NCBI GenBank assembly: GCA_963662155.1
Contig: OY759262.1
Location: forward strand, 51,377,285 to 51,441,284
From: Lamellibrachia columna
Lineage: Eukaryota > Annelida > Polychaeta > Sabellida > Siboglinidae
Direction: 5' to 3'
Length of the DNA stretch: 64,000 bases
The notes under the pieces were generated by a model that was not told the DNA's origin, ran no database searches, and saw nothing but the letters and a program-made list of their open reading frames with translations. This document shows positions 51,745 through 64,000 of the stretch, one piece after another. The translations under genes were made by a program, and so were the position numbers. The stretch's first letter is position 1. Each line of letters starts with the position of its first letter.

Positions 51745-52250
51745 AATGCCATTTTACCTTATATAAGTAGTACACAACAGATCCCATGCGCGTAGCCAGT
51801 GGAAAACAAAGCACAATGTGTTGCTTGTGTAGTAGAGCTGGATCACCCAAATGACTGCGATCTACCACTGACTGGGGAATGTGCACTGATCAACGATTCA
51901 CACCTTGACGGTTGGACAAATATTGGTCAGCCCTATTCCTGTCTGGCCTTACTGCTTCCTACGGGCTTAAAATTGGACAGAATGGCTCAGTCCGACACAA
52001 CTGAACATTTCCCCGGACCACCTTTTCTAAACGTGCGTGTGTGTGAATGTGTGTGCGTGTGAATGCGTGCGTGCGTGCGTACACAACACTATGTTATTAT
52101 GTCATCTTATAATCTTATCTCCTTCGTAGTCTTCACGTTGGGTTTTGATGTACGTTCTTTCTTCTGTCCATAAAATTCTCCTGAAGAGGTGTACACCAAG
52201 CCAATCCCAACGTCACGCTAGTCGCCCGAGTCGGTAATGAAATCTGACCC

Positions 52251-55009
52251 ATTGGTGTAGCTCAAGTCCATCTATGACGCCCAATCCCCCGGTGATGACA
52301 ATATTTTGACAATAACAAAAGTTTGCCCAATAAACTGCATGTAGCTAACGGTCGCCAGAAGTATGCGCTGGAAGTTATCGGTATTACATATGCAATAACT
52401 GTGATTCTGATATTTGATAACCCATGCTTGGCCTGTCCAATGCTTGGGTTAATTTAAATGATTGTTTGGTAAACATTTTGATGTATTTAATGGGATGAGC
52501 CTACGTAACCCAGGGGGTGCGCCAACCTAGCTCGTACACTGGGGATGTTGGCGCAGTTGAGGAAAGGTCAGAGAATGGGTAATATCATGAATACTGCAAT
52601 AGTTAGGAAATCGCTGAATATGTCTAGTAATGCGTGATGGAACAGGGAACATACGAATACCATGTGGGCGTAACTAGAATTTTAACACGATTTGACAAGA
52701 TTTAACAAGATTTTTATCCAAAACAAATATCAGATGGCAAGTCGTCAACGAAGTCATTGCTTTATTACACACATTTTCTATTTACGTGTAATCCGCGAGA
52801 TTGCTGTCCAAATAACAGCACTATGCAGATTGTTAGACCATGCATGCATCATGTTATTTGAAGCGCTTTTAAAGAATGGGCATTTCTGGCCTTGATGTAT
52901 CCAGTTCTCTCCTTTATCCGGGACATTAGATGACAAAATAATCTTCTTTGTCAACCACAGAACGATTCCATACCCGGTTCATCTACACGCTCGACTTTGC
53001 CTCACTGTGCTGCTGCAGTATGAACAACTCATAGTAATCAGCACATAACGACAACTGAGTGTAGGACTTAACCCCTCACGGACATAATCTCTCGTGACAA
53101 AGCACCTCAGGACATAACCCTTCATGGGGTAGAACAGATCCCCGCAATTATATTTACCCCGGATTGAGAAGATTTTATTTAACTGTTTTTAAATAAATTG
53201 CAGTCAATGAAGTTCAAACAGTCTCTTGAAAACAACCTTTTGAAATCCCAATTAGTTTGCAACCAGTCTCAAACATTGACTCAAATTGACTTGGAGAATC
53301 CTTTTCAAAGCAAGTATATTTGCTTTGAAATGTACGTCTAACCCCAAATATTATCTCACCTATATTAAGTTCAAACAGACATTTGAATTCACAATTAGTC
53401 TCTTGAAAACAGTAACTGAAATCTATGAGGTAATTTCAACGAAAATCTATCCTTTCAGTCTGACAGTTGTGTCAAAATAATTACAGTTTAAAGTTAAGTC
53501 GAATTGCATCGCATGAACTGATAAAAAGTTAATTCTTATTTTGTGAATTAGCCAAATGCCCGGATGACATCGTAATTAGCTAATTATGCATGCCCCGGAA
53601 TCTGGACGCATACATAATTTCCGTATCAATGAAAAGTACCCGTTGCATCCAGGCGATGATGTGCGCGTAAAACGGTGGCGCCATCGCGCGGAGCCTGGAG
53701 AAGCGAGGCCCTAATCGCCTCTGATGTGGCAGTTGGTTGGCGGATGGATTGTGATATCTATTGTCAAAGACAATGATGGCCTGAACGAACTTCCGTGTCA
53801 CGCCGTCACATTGCAGTACGCGTAGTTCAACTTATCCATGTGGCCATGGGATTTGATGGAACAAAACTACATTATCCGCACCATCATCCAACACATAGTT
53901 ATTGAATCTCACAGTTTTGGAAAGCAATTATTATCTGGGGAGCCATATCAAATCTATTTGAGCAATACCGTGACGGGCACGCTGTAGGAGAAGGTGGAGG
54001 CATATATGCACGCTGAGGTATGTCCGCACACCTCTTTATTGACCAAACCGCGTAGTATTTGGTTTCAAAACAGTGTTCTACGGTAGCATCTAACATCAGG
54101 ACACTTTAGCCGGGAGTTCCTTTTGCACGCGTTTTATCACAGTTTTCTTCGTACCGCATCTAACGATCACCGCACCACAAAAATGTGTGCATATTGCACT
54201 GCCATCTAGCGAATGCATCGTACGCTAGCCTCCATTATATAGTTCGGAGACGCAAAGAAAAAAATACAAGAGCGCAAGGTATGTAATTGTTACTACTTTA
54301 TTTATTTCTAGTATTTGTAATCTACATAAAATTTCTTTTAATGTTGATTTTAGCTGATATTGAAAAAGCAAACGTCTGCTAAAACGGTAATGAAACGAAG
54401 CCCAAGCAAGGGCCAAGTCCTCAAAGGGCAATGTTACCCCCCCCCTGTATCAATATTCCGATCGGGGTCAAATGTTTTATTCTTAATAGAATGTGCACAG
54501 GAGATCGAAATGCTAAACCATTAACAGTTATTTCATCCATAGAGTGCAAACAATGGCTAGAACAATTGTATTGAGTGAAATACTTACGATTAGTACTGCC
54601 ACCTAGCGTTCAGTGTTGTATTATATTAAAAAACGTCTCGCAAACCTTTTTCTTCCAAAAAGTAAACTTTGTCTTACGTTTGTATCTCCAGTGACAGGTA
54701 ACGCGAGAATCCATGAACATTTAGCAAATTTGAAATCGTTGTCGCTAACTATTCTATATTATATATAATTGTCAGCTTGTTCTAAAAGGCAGCCTAGCCT
54801 GGTCTCAGAGGCCTAAGCCAGTTTGGCCTCAAATGTATAAAACCATTTATTTCTGCAGCTTGTTCTGTTGATAGTTGTTTCAATTTAAGGGGTTGTACTA
54901 CCTAGCGGGGGTGTTTTTTGTATTTGTCAACATCTAAATATTGACATATACCTGTCTGTAACGTGCCATATCCCAGCTTATGTTTGGCAATGAAAACCAC
55001 CACACAAAA
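52251..55009. other. No gene recognised
   Basis: Unique-looking AT-rich sequence. Short open frames lack domain signals, and I see no RNA gene. Confidence 0.5.
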
Positions 55010-55480
55010 CTATGAGTTCGGACAGTGCTGGAGCTGATTAACAATTAAACATTTTACAACAAAAATTAAGGCATTGAAGGCCATGTCACCAGAGCATGCT
55101 GCAAATAAAACGAACCTACTGGAATATGTAATACAGACTTCTGTAGCAGAAGCTTCCCGCAGACATGGAGGTACAAGTATGGTACAGTCGTACAGAGCAG
55201 AGTTGTGTATCTCTGCTACAGATGGTGAATACTGTGGACTGTTGCATTTATATGCATTGGCAAATGTGCTGAACAGGGCAATTGTTTCAATATACCAAAG
55301 TGTTGACAATGTAGGTGTAGATCGTATTATCACCTTTTCATAGTGTCAGCTCCACTACTGAGTCTGTTCACATCATGTGGACAAATCTAACTGCAACACA
55401 AATAAGTTGTAACCAGCAATCAAATCATTTTGTTGCATGTGTGCCAAGGTTTCCTCAAGCTCAACAACCTTACATACTAC
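55010..55480 (+). pseudogene. Decayed OTU-like domain fragment
   Basis: One frame (55,074-55,340) includes AEASRRHGGTSMVQSYRAE, DGEYCGLLHLYALANVLN and RAIVSIYQ, then stops. After a +1 shift, IMWTNLT and QSNHFVACVPRF follow. The order (W/Y)G...EL.A.A..L...I..(V/I)Y, then NHF(V)P, matches the C-terminal half of OTU cysteine protease domains, with the His of NHFV as the catalytic base. The catalytic Asp/Cys part upstream is not visible, and two stops separate the halves. In animals such fragments are often transposon-borne. Confidence 0.5.
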
Positions 55481-55904
55481 CTGCATTAACAGAGAAACAA
55501 CTATTTACAGCACCTGCATTGGCAGATAAGCAACCTTGCACACTACCTACGTCACCTGATGTGCAAATTTCCACACCTTCTGCATCACCATATCAGTGAC
55601 CGTCCAGACGACAGGAAGAATCCAGCTACAACCAAACATTTCGATACCTAAAAAAGCGACCCTGTGAAGATGATGATGATGACGATGATCTCCCAAGTCT
55701 AAGACCATCATGTTGGCTGTGGCCCTACGATTACCCCTGTAAGGCAACATTATGCAGATTGCTGATGAAGCATTATGTTGATTAATTAATCAGTTACTAC
55801 TGGGGTTTTATCATAGCAACTATCGCATAACAAGTTTATCCACACAACATTTTTTTCTTTTTTATGTTGTTACTTTCACTTTTTGTGACAATGCATTTTA
55901 GTGA

Positions 55905-56060
55905 TAATTTAGCACATTTTAAATATTATATGTGTAACATGTGCAACACAGACATTCAGATCTCATTTGGAGTGAAGACCGACTTGACATCCCACCAAAA
56001 ATCAACAAAACACAAGAAATCAGAAAGCTCAAACAGCAGTTCCCATGTATAGAAACTGGA
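55905..56060 (+). pseudogene. BED/TTF-like zinc-finger fragment of a hAT-type element
   Basis: The frame reads YYMCNMCNTDIQISFGVKTD then LTSHQKSTKHKKSESS and stops. The C-x2-C ... H-x4-H pattern with D(L/I)..H..S.KH is the usual N-terminal finger of hAT-like transposon proteins. It is isolated and very short, so it is a relic. Confidence 0.45.
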
Positions 56061-56924
56061 AAAAACAAGGTATGTGCTAGTATATTCACATGTTGTTGCT
56101 ATGTTATATCCATTGGATGACCTTCAACATCATATGGATGATTGTGGGAGAGCAATTTCAGGGCTCTGTGTGCAGGATATAGTGCTTTGCCAAGGGCACT
56201 AGTACTTTGACAGGAAGACGACTGCTGCTTCACAGATTGTCTTTGTTTGCAGTGCTCTGACATTGTCTACACACTTATTTTTTTGCCTTTCACAATTAAG
56301 TTTGTGCTCTTTAGATTTTGATAGATTGTTTCCAGTGCTTTTTCAGCCTACACTTCCTTTGGAATTCAGCCAATTTTCTTTTGCAGTTTTCATACTGTTA
56401 GTGATAGTTTCTGTGGTTACAAGTTTATCAACATATTCATCTGGAAGAAAGACATTGTAGAAAGCAACTACATTTACTCAGTGTAGTCAAATAGTCAGAT
56501 AAACAAAGTATAATTTGATCATTGAAAAGTTCAAATGAAATAATAAAAAAACAACCAACACTTAGTGAATGCTATACACAGGGTTAAGTAGATTTTATTT
56601 TAAATATGAATATTTAACATTTTATAAAATGAAATTACTTGACCATTTGATGGCATTTAATTAAATATACTATTTGCATGAACACATGCAAAACAAATCA
56701 GCATTTACATACCTTTTCATATAGATGACTTTGGATTTCACGCTTTCGGCAAAGTATGTTACTGATTAATTAAATTAGCACCTTACAGTTTTCAGTACAT
56801 TGTACATTCTGGTGAACAAAATAAACAAGTTGCAAATAACATTGGGGTGGTGTTTCCTTCTACCAGTAGTATATAAAGTAATGCATAGTTGTATAAGTTG
56901 CTTAGTTCCCTTAGCGCCATTGTG

Positions 56925-57465
56925 GCTGACGTTATATATTAGGTGGTGTTGTGGCTGACTTACATGTGGCTGACGTTATATATTAGGTGGTGTTGTGGCT
57001 GACTTACATGTGGCTGACGTTATATATTAGGTGGTGTTGTGGCTGACTTACATGTGGCTGACGTTATATATTAGGTGGTGTTGTGGCTGACTTACATGTG
57101 GCTGACGTTATATATTAGGTGGTGTTGTGGTTGACTTACATGTGGCTGACGTTATATATTAGGTGGTGTTGTGGTTGACTTACATGTGGCTGACGTTATA
57201 TATTAGGCGGTGTTGTGGCTGACTTACATGTGGCTGACGTTATATATTAGGTGGTGTTGTGGCTGACTTACATGTGGCTGACGTTATATATTAGGTGGTG
57301 TTGTGGCTGACTTACATGCGGCTGACGTTATATATTAGGTGGTGTTGTGGCTGACTTACATGTGGCTGACGTTATATATTAGGTGGTGTTGTGGCTGACT
57401 TACATGTGGCTGACGTTATATATTAGGTGGTGTTGTGGCTGACTTACATGTGGCTGACGTTAAAA
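56925..57465. repeat. 44-bp minisatellite, ~12 copies
   Basis: Unit GTGGCTGACGTTATATATTA followed by GGTGGTGTTGTGGCTGACTTACAT. Copies are nearly identical (only a few C/T and G/A changes), so expansion is recent. Each unit contains GTGGCTGAC twice, meaning it grew from a shorter repeat. It separates the zinc-finger relic from the hAT-like C-terminal relic. Confidence 0.95.
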
Positions 57466-57678
57466 TGTTTAACGTCACATTAAATTCCACAAATGCAAAT
57501 TTCAAGTCAAATAATATCAACTGTTGCCAGCCAAGGATATGCATACACAGCCAAATAGGTTGACCAAGAGAGAAGGATCGATCAAATATGGCATGACATT
57601 TGCAATATAAAAGATCCCACTGGATAAACACATTTCTCAGTCCTTTGTAATGTCGTATCCTGCTGTTACCACACAGTA

Positions 57679-57882
57679 ATGCTGATTGTGAAAGATTTGT
57701 TCTCTATAGTAAAACAAAACCTGGATGAGCACAGATCTAGCATGGCAGTTGAAAGTGTGGCTGCCTTGGCGGCTACAAAGGTAAACTTAAGCAACAGGGG
57801 CACGAAATGCTACATATTAAACCCGTCAAACGAATTCCTCAAAAAGACGAAGAAGGCTACAGTGAAGCACCTCTGCAAATGA
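57679..57882 (+). pseudogene. hAT-like transposase C-terminal fragment
   Basis: The frame reads RSSMAVESVAALAATKVNLS, then a gap, then CYILNPSNEFLKKTKKAT and a stop. It resembles the C-terminal end of ZBED/hAT-like proteins (..VE.LL..K.N....C.E..P..ELLK..KKAT..Y). No dimerisation-domain core precedes it, so it is a short remnant on the same strand as the zinc-finger relic, 1.6 kb away. Confidence 0.4.
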
Positions 57883-58369
57883 GAAATAATCACTTTTGTA
57901 AGACTACAGTGGTCAAACTATTCCTTGGTTTTAAAGGAAATCCCTTTAAATTTCTTTAATTTCCTACAATCCCTTAAAATGTCTCTATATTCTTTATTTT
58001 TGCAAATATTCCTTAACATATTTGTTTTTCATGGCACATGAATTCCATTATTTCCACCCACAAAATTATTTCTGATTTTGCGTGAATATATCTCATTTTA
58101 ACCAGCTGAATACGTACTAGCCAGTGTATTCTTAGGACTATTTCGGGTAGAAACTATCCACACTGGACCTGCATTGGACCCAACATTCCTTTAAAATCCT
58201 TATAAATTTCCTTTAAATTCTTTTTTTTTGTAATTCCTTTACTTTTTTCCGAGGGTGGTGTGATGACTGAGACTACCTTATTTTGTGTGCATTAAGCTTG
58301 GCTAAAAATGCATTTGAATGTTGAGCATTTAAATGCACATTCACATGCAGCCTTTACATTTTCTGTGCA

Positions 58370-58545
58370 TTTATATTTGAATGTATATCTAAACATTTAC
58401 AATTGGATGTATAGCTAAACATTTACATTTGGATGTATATCTAAGCACTTACATTTGGATGTATATCTAAACATTTACATTTGGATGTATATCTAAGCAT
58501 TTACATTTGGATGTATATCTAAACATTTACATTTGAATACAACCT
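58370..58545. repeat. ~26-bp tandem repeat, ~6-7 copies
   Basis: Unit TAAACATTTACATTTGGATG followed by TATATC, with small substitutions. Confidence 0.92.
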
Positions 58546-61500
58546 CCAAATACTTGATTTCTCAAAAGCCCAACCAATTTCAGATGCTTTTAAATGCAGA
58601 CATAAGTGTTGGAATAATAACACTCAAAGTGTTATATTATTGCTTAATAAGCCTCATATTTTATACTATTTGATTCTAATTCATAATGAATAAAACCTGC
58701 ATTAAAAATAATATTCCATACAAAGCAAAATATTTGAGATAAATTCAAATGCATTTACAAATGTTTAACCAAACCATTGTTATGTTGAATGTGACCTCAG
58801 AACATTTGCAATTATAATGCAATTCTGGAAAATGGCATTTACATTTGAATAAACATTTTAATGTACTGATAGACATTGTTTAACAAACCTGGTGAGTATG
58901 TATTTAAATGTTAAGAGGGGTACCAGGGTTGTATGCAAGTGAGGTATTTTACCAAGCCACAGCCTTGGTTGTTTGTTTATGTCGAGTGAATTATTTGAAT
59001 CACAATGGACCTCCGTGCTTTTCCGTCTGTTGAATAAGTTGACCTTTGTATTGATCATATGTTGTGATCAAGACAGCCAAATTACAGCCAGATTTAAATG
59101 TACAAAGTCTGATCGTTTTTATTGTTTGTATTGTTTTTATTGTTTGTATTGTTTCAATTATTTATTACTCCCAATTGTGTCTTCATTGCGGAAATATTAT
59201 ATTTCAAATATACTTTTTGAGATAAGTGAAACATAGCATACTTTAGCATGTATATGGAAAATATTTTACAATGTTTTTTAACTGCAAACTATTATACATA
59301 TTTTTACAGAAACCTGTTCACATCTGAAGACATGCTGATGCAAGATTAATATTTGACATGTGTATAATATAGGATGAACTGTAAGCTTTTATTGTCATAC
59401 TCATTGCATTATCAGGGTGTGTTAGTAGTTAAAGTGAGAAACAACTATTATAACTATGTACATTACAAGTACGCTGGTGTCCACTTTCTCATTGTATCAA
59501 TATGTGTGGATCGTTGAGTGAATAACCATTCTGACACATTATTGCATACCAACTATCAGTTGTACATAATTTTGTACATAACATGTTGCTTCTTTAATTG
59601 AGGGCTAATTAACCAAAACAAGTAATTTATTTGGTAAAACACTGCATGTATAAAGAAAATGGAAATGTATGGACAAGTTTTAAAGTAAATATCATATAAT
59701 GGTATGTTCATCTAAAACCTTATAATTATATTACACTGTTGAAATACTGAGATAAGCATTAAAGATCCAAAGTAATACAACACATTAAAATGATAACCTT
59801 TTGTATTAATAAATGTTGGCTTTAAAATGATACTATGAAACTTAAAGGACGAACCGGTTGTTTAATTAATGTCTCACATTCCCTATTAATGTCACGTGAC
59901 ACAAATATTTACATCACTAGTCATTAGTCACTTTGCATAAGTCGTATCCACGGTTATGACAATACTTATAATGAAAAGCAATCAGAACGCACATTGTAAA
60001 TCATATTAACATTCCAAGTGTAAGACTGTCAGTTTTGAGCTAATGCCAGTAATGGATGTCTTTCTTCGTCTCAATCACGCTCTCGCTTCGCAAGTTTGTT
60101 TACATGTTTTATCTCCGCCAAAATGAGCAAAACACCCTCCAGAACTTCAAACATACACTGCTACACGATAATATAGTTCAATATATCAATTACTACTTAC
60201 ACACGTACTTGAAGAACGGATATTTATGAACTTGAAACAACTACGACGAGTAAGACGAACTTGAAATAACAGTGAGCTAGAACATCGCATAATTTATTAT
60301 TCTGACCTGTGCGTGGCGCCACCTAACGTTCTCATAGCAAGATCATTCTTGGCTTCAGTGGAAAGTGATAGGGGGTTGTTTTAGTTGTACAGTACATCAC
60401 TAGCCAGACCTAGCCAAAATAAACAAAAACATTTGTGTTAATAAATGATCAATGAAAGACACAATTGTTTTTTTTTTCGTGAATCAAGGTGAATCACAGA
60501 TTTGCGAGAATCGTGATATTTTCACCTTAAAAAAATACTTTCACCTAAAGAAATAAAACACGATGTATATCAGAGTAAAGGACGTTTATTCAGCTTCACA
60601 GGCATATGCATATATTTATTATAGGTGGTTAATGTCAGCTGCTATGAACCGTTAAAGGCACCCCCTATAAACGGGCCTATGTGGGTACACGTTTTGGTCG
60701 ACTTGCCGATCACAGCACTACTAGCGCCACCTAACGATCTCCGGCATGGCTAGCCTTACTAATTTGCGTTTGTCGCCAGTCTTTCTGGAGGGTATAATTT
60801 TTACGTGCAGTAACATATTTCTTCCCTTTCGCTCTCAACTTAGTCCGCTTATTTCGGCCCCATTCAGACTCATCTCTCTGTCTTGTATGATGTACTTCTT
60901 CTCCTGCGTCAACTTGTAAATGTTGAGGCCCTAGCCCAACTCCTGGAGTTGGGACATTGTTTAAATCAGAACGATTCAGCAGGATGCTATTAAGTGGCTT
61001 TACTGAAGGACTTGGGTCATTATTTTCTCAATCCGACACAATCGAACATTTCCCCGAACCACATTTTCCAAACGTGCGTGTGTGTGTGAATGATTCCACG
61101 ATTAATAAGGCTGCGATAACGTGCATATCATGATAGCCTACAATACAATTACAAAAGTGCATGCAATTTTAACTAGTTGTTTTTTCCTCAGAATGGCAAT
61201 TTTGAGCCACCATATTCATGCCAAAATAACATAAATGTGCCTCCAGAATGCACCAAAGATACCCTTTTAAGTTGAATGCATCGAAATATACACCATCGAA
61301 CGTGTAAAATATGCACTGTTCCATGATATAGATTAATTCACTAACATATTTGATTCACAGATCAATGTGACCTCTTAGTGTCAACCCTTTTTCATAAAAA
61401 CGCGTTTTGTTATTTCAAAACACACCCTAAATTACCCAATAATTGTGATTTGTTATATTCTAAATGCGTCGTGTAACGTGCGCTTTACACAAAAACATAA

Positions 61501-61890
61501 AACGTGGAATTTGTTTCAAGGATGTTGTGCTGGAAATAGATTAAATCCCCCTCCCCCCACTGGTGGGAGGTTAGCCTAAGAATAGGTGGGAGGTGGGATT
61601 TTGAAGTGGGATGTGTTAAAGACAGAACACTTATGACATGATAGCTTATGTAAGGCTAAGTGTTAATGTGCTTTGAAGTGTATAATCATAATGTTGTTTA
61701 CATTCTGTGTCCTTTTGGTTTTCTTCGACGCATGGCTTTCCGTTTGCGCAGTAGTTGAGACAGGCGGCCAATATCACGCATCCACTTCACCAAATGTTGA
61801 CCCATTACATCATGACCTTGCCGCAACGTGTAAGTATGTCTGGTCAGTGAGAATGCGGATTGGGGGAGATTCAGTACCCGCACGATTGGT
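58546..61890. other. No gene recognised
   Basis: AT-rich. A short third copy of the arm L/R edge sequence is at 61,025-61,092 (TCCGACACAATCGAACATTTCC then CGTGCGTGTGTGTG). Otherwise unremarkable. Confidence 0.5.
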
Positions 61891-61899
61891 ACAACGTCA

Positions 61900-62950
61900 G
61901 AGAGAACAATTCGTGGTTCTTTCTCGGCGATCACGTCATTGCCGGTCTTCAACCGCGGATTTGTCGAAGATGTCGGCAGGTTGAGGCGTAAAAGGAATAT
62001 CAGTTGGAACACCCGCAGCAAAATCATATGCCTGGAATACATTGCGATTCACTGGCAGATTCCAATATTCTCAAATCCATTGACAGCTGTACGTAGAATT
62101 CTAGCAGCAAGGAATGTTCCCCGGAATAGTTCAGCGATTTGATGTGTTGTGACCACTCTTCCTGGATGAATATGTAGCCAATTCTGTATTTCTTGTGTGT
62201 GGTAAGTCCTGAGCCGCTTCATAAATGAAACGTCCGGAGGTTACAGAAGATGGTTACAGTGTGGAGGCAAACACAATGCAATGACGGACGTTTTGCGAGC
62301 CATGTTGATGAATTGTAGATTCTGCGTATGTGTTTTATGGTCATCCAGAATGAGGAGGACAGGTTTCTCAGGAGTAGGATGACAATGTTGACATCAATGT
62401 ACAAACCATTTCACGAAAATCTCGGACTGCATCCACCCATATTTATGTGTCTCAGTTATGGCTCCAGGTGGCGCTCTGTCCACGAGTTCGGGTTTCATGC
62501 GCACCCTGGGGAAGATGAACAATGGTAGTATATATTGTCCAGCAGCACTCACACACATCTCATTGTGACCAGTTCACCCCGTTCATCTGAGAACAAATCA
62601 CCTACTTGTTTTTCCCTCTACTTCCAATAATCCTTGATGGGTTGGTTGGGTAATGAGGTGATACTGGTTTTATCGACATAAAAAGGGAAATGGTGTTTCT
62701 CTTGTAGCTGCTCCAGTAGGTCGAAACATTTGTTGATACTAACTTGATTGAACCCCTGGTTCTAGCAGCAGACGTGGCCTCGGGAGTCCGAAGCGAAAGA
62801 TTATCGTTATGCCGTGACATAAAACATTTAAACAAGTCTACACCAGCTTCCTTCGTTTCATTCTTGAAGCGAATATTATTTGCCTCATCATAATGGCCTG
62901 CGACTTGTCTTAGCTGGAGTGGGGTGAAACCAAATAGCATGGGTTCCATT
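61900..62950 (-). pseudogene. Pogo/Tigger-like DDE transposase relic
   Basis: Minus strand, N- to C-terminal order from 62,949 down. LFGFTPLQLRQVAGHYDEAN then GVDLFKCFMSRHNDNLSLRT and PEATSAARTRG match the CENP-B-like DNA-binding region of pogo/Tigger transposases (W...F..RH..LSLR.PE.TS.AR). Near 62,380-62,230, translation in changing frames gives remains of (K)PVLLILD-H..H and LPPH....QP-D, the DDE core. Near 62,130-62,040, AELFRGTFLAARI then AVNGFENIGI matches the C-terminal (GF...GI.P) segment. Several stops and frameshifts make it inactive. Terminal inverted repeats were not found. Confidence 0.65.
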
Positions 62951-63824
62951 TATTTCCGAGGGCTTGAATAGCTTGAGCCATGCTCTCCTCACATCAACTC
63001 TGCCGCTGTCTCTGCCGTTTATAACGCACCATCTAGAAAATGAAATAACTCGATGTTATTTTTTTTTTAACGCAAGTTAGAATGGGCTGTTTAACCATAC
63101 ACAACGAGGCGTATAGACAATTCTTAATGAAAACCTGTAGATTTAATTCGATCGTCATAAAATAAACAAACGTGCCAGTGGAGAAAGCGCTCGCGTTCCT
63201 CTGAGTCAAAAACGATATAGAGTGTTCACTAAACTAGAAACACAAAAATATAGCCACAGTCGGCTTCTGTTTTCATCACCATCATCGTTAGTCCGCCGGA
63301 ACTTGGGCATTGTCAAGCCGCTTCCATGAAGGTCGATTGATCCCTAGGGATGGAAGGTCAGCCACTTCAGAATCATAGTCTTCACAGATCAGTGTGGTTT
63401 GTGCTATTCTTTGTTTCCTGATTTCCTTAGCCTGAGTCGGTGTCCACGAGATGAATCTTGACTATGGTTCTTCTTTGCGACAATTGCAGTTACCAGTTAG
63501 GTGGAGGCGTCACTTTCGAATCTTTGTTTGCATCTGTACATAATGACTTTGACTGTCGGCATGAGACGTGTACAAACAGCGAAACGCCGAATACATGATG
63601 TCATAGTTCCTTCCCCGGTGTCGCTTTCTCGCATTCACTGGTCTTAGTAAAACTTATTATCTGAGAGATACATTTTCACTTCATCACATAGATATAGGTG
63701 TACAACTATTCAGCGGAACACGCCATATGAAGCCCCATTGAAGCAGGTCAATCGAGGCCACTTGTCCTTCACAATAGCGAATGTGTAACTGTAAAATCCA
63801 TTTGTAATTGTCCCAAGGTAGCCG
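62951..63824. other. No gene recognised
   Basis: May contain the 5' flank of the transposase relic. No TIR or other feature could be made out. Confidence 0.4.
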
Positions 63825-64000
63825 TTACTGTGAGGCGTGACTGTAACGTGAAGTTCAATGGTAAATATGGAACATTCACAGACCAACCAATCGAAGAGGG
63901 CGTAGTGAATTAACGTCCGTGGTCAGTGAACCATGACGCTTGCTCCGTTACTCAAACCGGCGGCTCCGGTGAAGTGAATTCAGTTGACAGCCACGTCGAC
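63825..64000 (+). repeat. Dispersed repeat, inverted partner at 42,053-42,232
   Basis: Matches 42,053-42,232 on the opposite strand and continues to the window end, so its full extent is unknown. Confidence 0.75.

Larger units (their letters stand above)
49240..52250 (-). repeat. Large inverted-repeat arm R
   Basis: Inverted counterpart of 42,650-44,910. It is longer because the ~350-bp unit is present three times here against once in arm L, and because of two TA arrays (51,477-51,531 and 51,651-51,744). The frame 51005-51340 spans conserved parts of the arm but has no known domain. Confidence 0.7.

Noticed and set aside
56925..57465. CRISPR-like regular repeats
   Set aside because: No spacers; a plain 44-bp tandem repeat.

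Overview
The window is eukaryotic: there are no bacterial-style gene arrays, coding sequence comes in short exons with GT/AG borders, introns are long and AT-rich, and there are many micro- and minisatellites and decayed transposons. The exon contents (Kunitz, antistasin-like, WAP and galaxin-type Cys-Cys repeats in one gene) together with long CA, TA and GCGT arrays suggest a marine invertebrate. A mollusc, perhaps a gastropod, is my best guess, but this is inference and not proven by the sequence.

Region 1 (1-15,743, + strand) is the 3' part of a gene for a secreted, cysteine-rich, modular protein. Ten exons can be placed: Kunitz+antistasin (partial, 1-69), WAP (1333-1485), Kunitz+antistasin with a stop codon (2024-2296), WAP (3616-3768), Kunitz+antistasin (4309-4581, 5610-5882, 12200-12471), a small PCPP-type Cys module (13710-13797), and two galaxin-repeat exons (14368-14664, 15298-15536), the last with a stop and poly(A) signals. 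Every proposed junction has compatible phase, almost always phase 1, so the frame stays open across each splice except for the nonsense codon in the second Kunitz exon. The first 4.5 kb is a tandem array of a ~2.23-2.29 kb unit holding one WAP and one Kunitz exon. The likely role is protease inhibition combined with an extracellular or mineral matrix function.

Region 2 (20,673-26,140) is a second copy of the 5,610-11,103 block. Its Kunitz exon has lost its core to a TA microsatellite, and it carries a second copy of a ~46-bp minisatellite built around CCATGG. Region 3 (about 37,045-39,550, minus strand) is an inverted paralogue with one intact WAP exon and one intact Kunitz+antistasin exon, followed by a ~500-bp AT-rich quasi-palindrome (39,597-40,097).

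The rest is mostly transposon debris: a 5'-truncated LINE with an exceptionally long (~212 bp) flanking direct repeat (40,625-41,977), LINE 3' fragments near 17.2, 30.5 and 48.5 kb, tRNA-Val-like SINE heads (46.4 and 47.9 kb), a large pair of diverged inverted arms (42.65-44.9 and 49.2-52.25 kb) with a ~348-bp repeat family, OTU, zinc-finger and hAT-like fragments (55-57.9 kb), and a pogo/Tigger-like transposase relic (61.9-62.95 kb). One isolated exon resembling an SLC5 sodium/solute symporter lies near 31.6 kb. Exon borders and protein families were read by eye and no database search was run.
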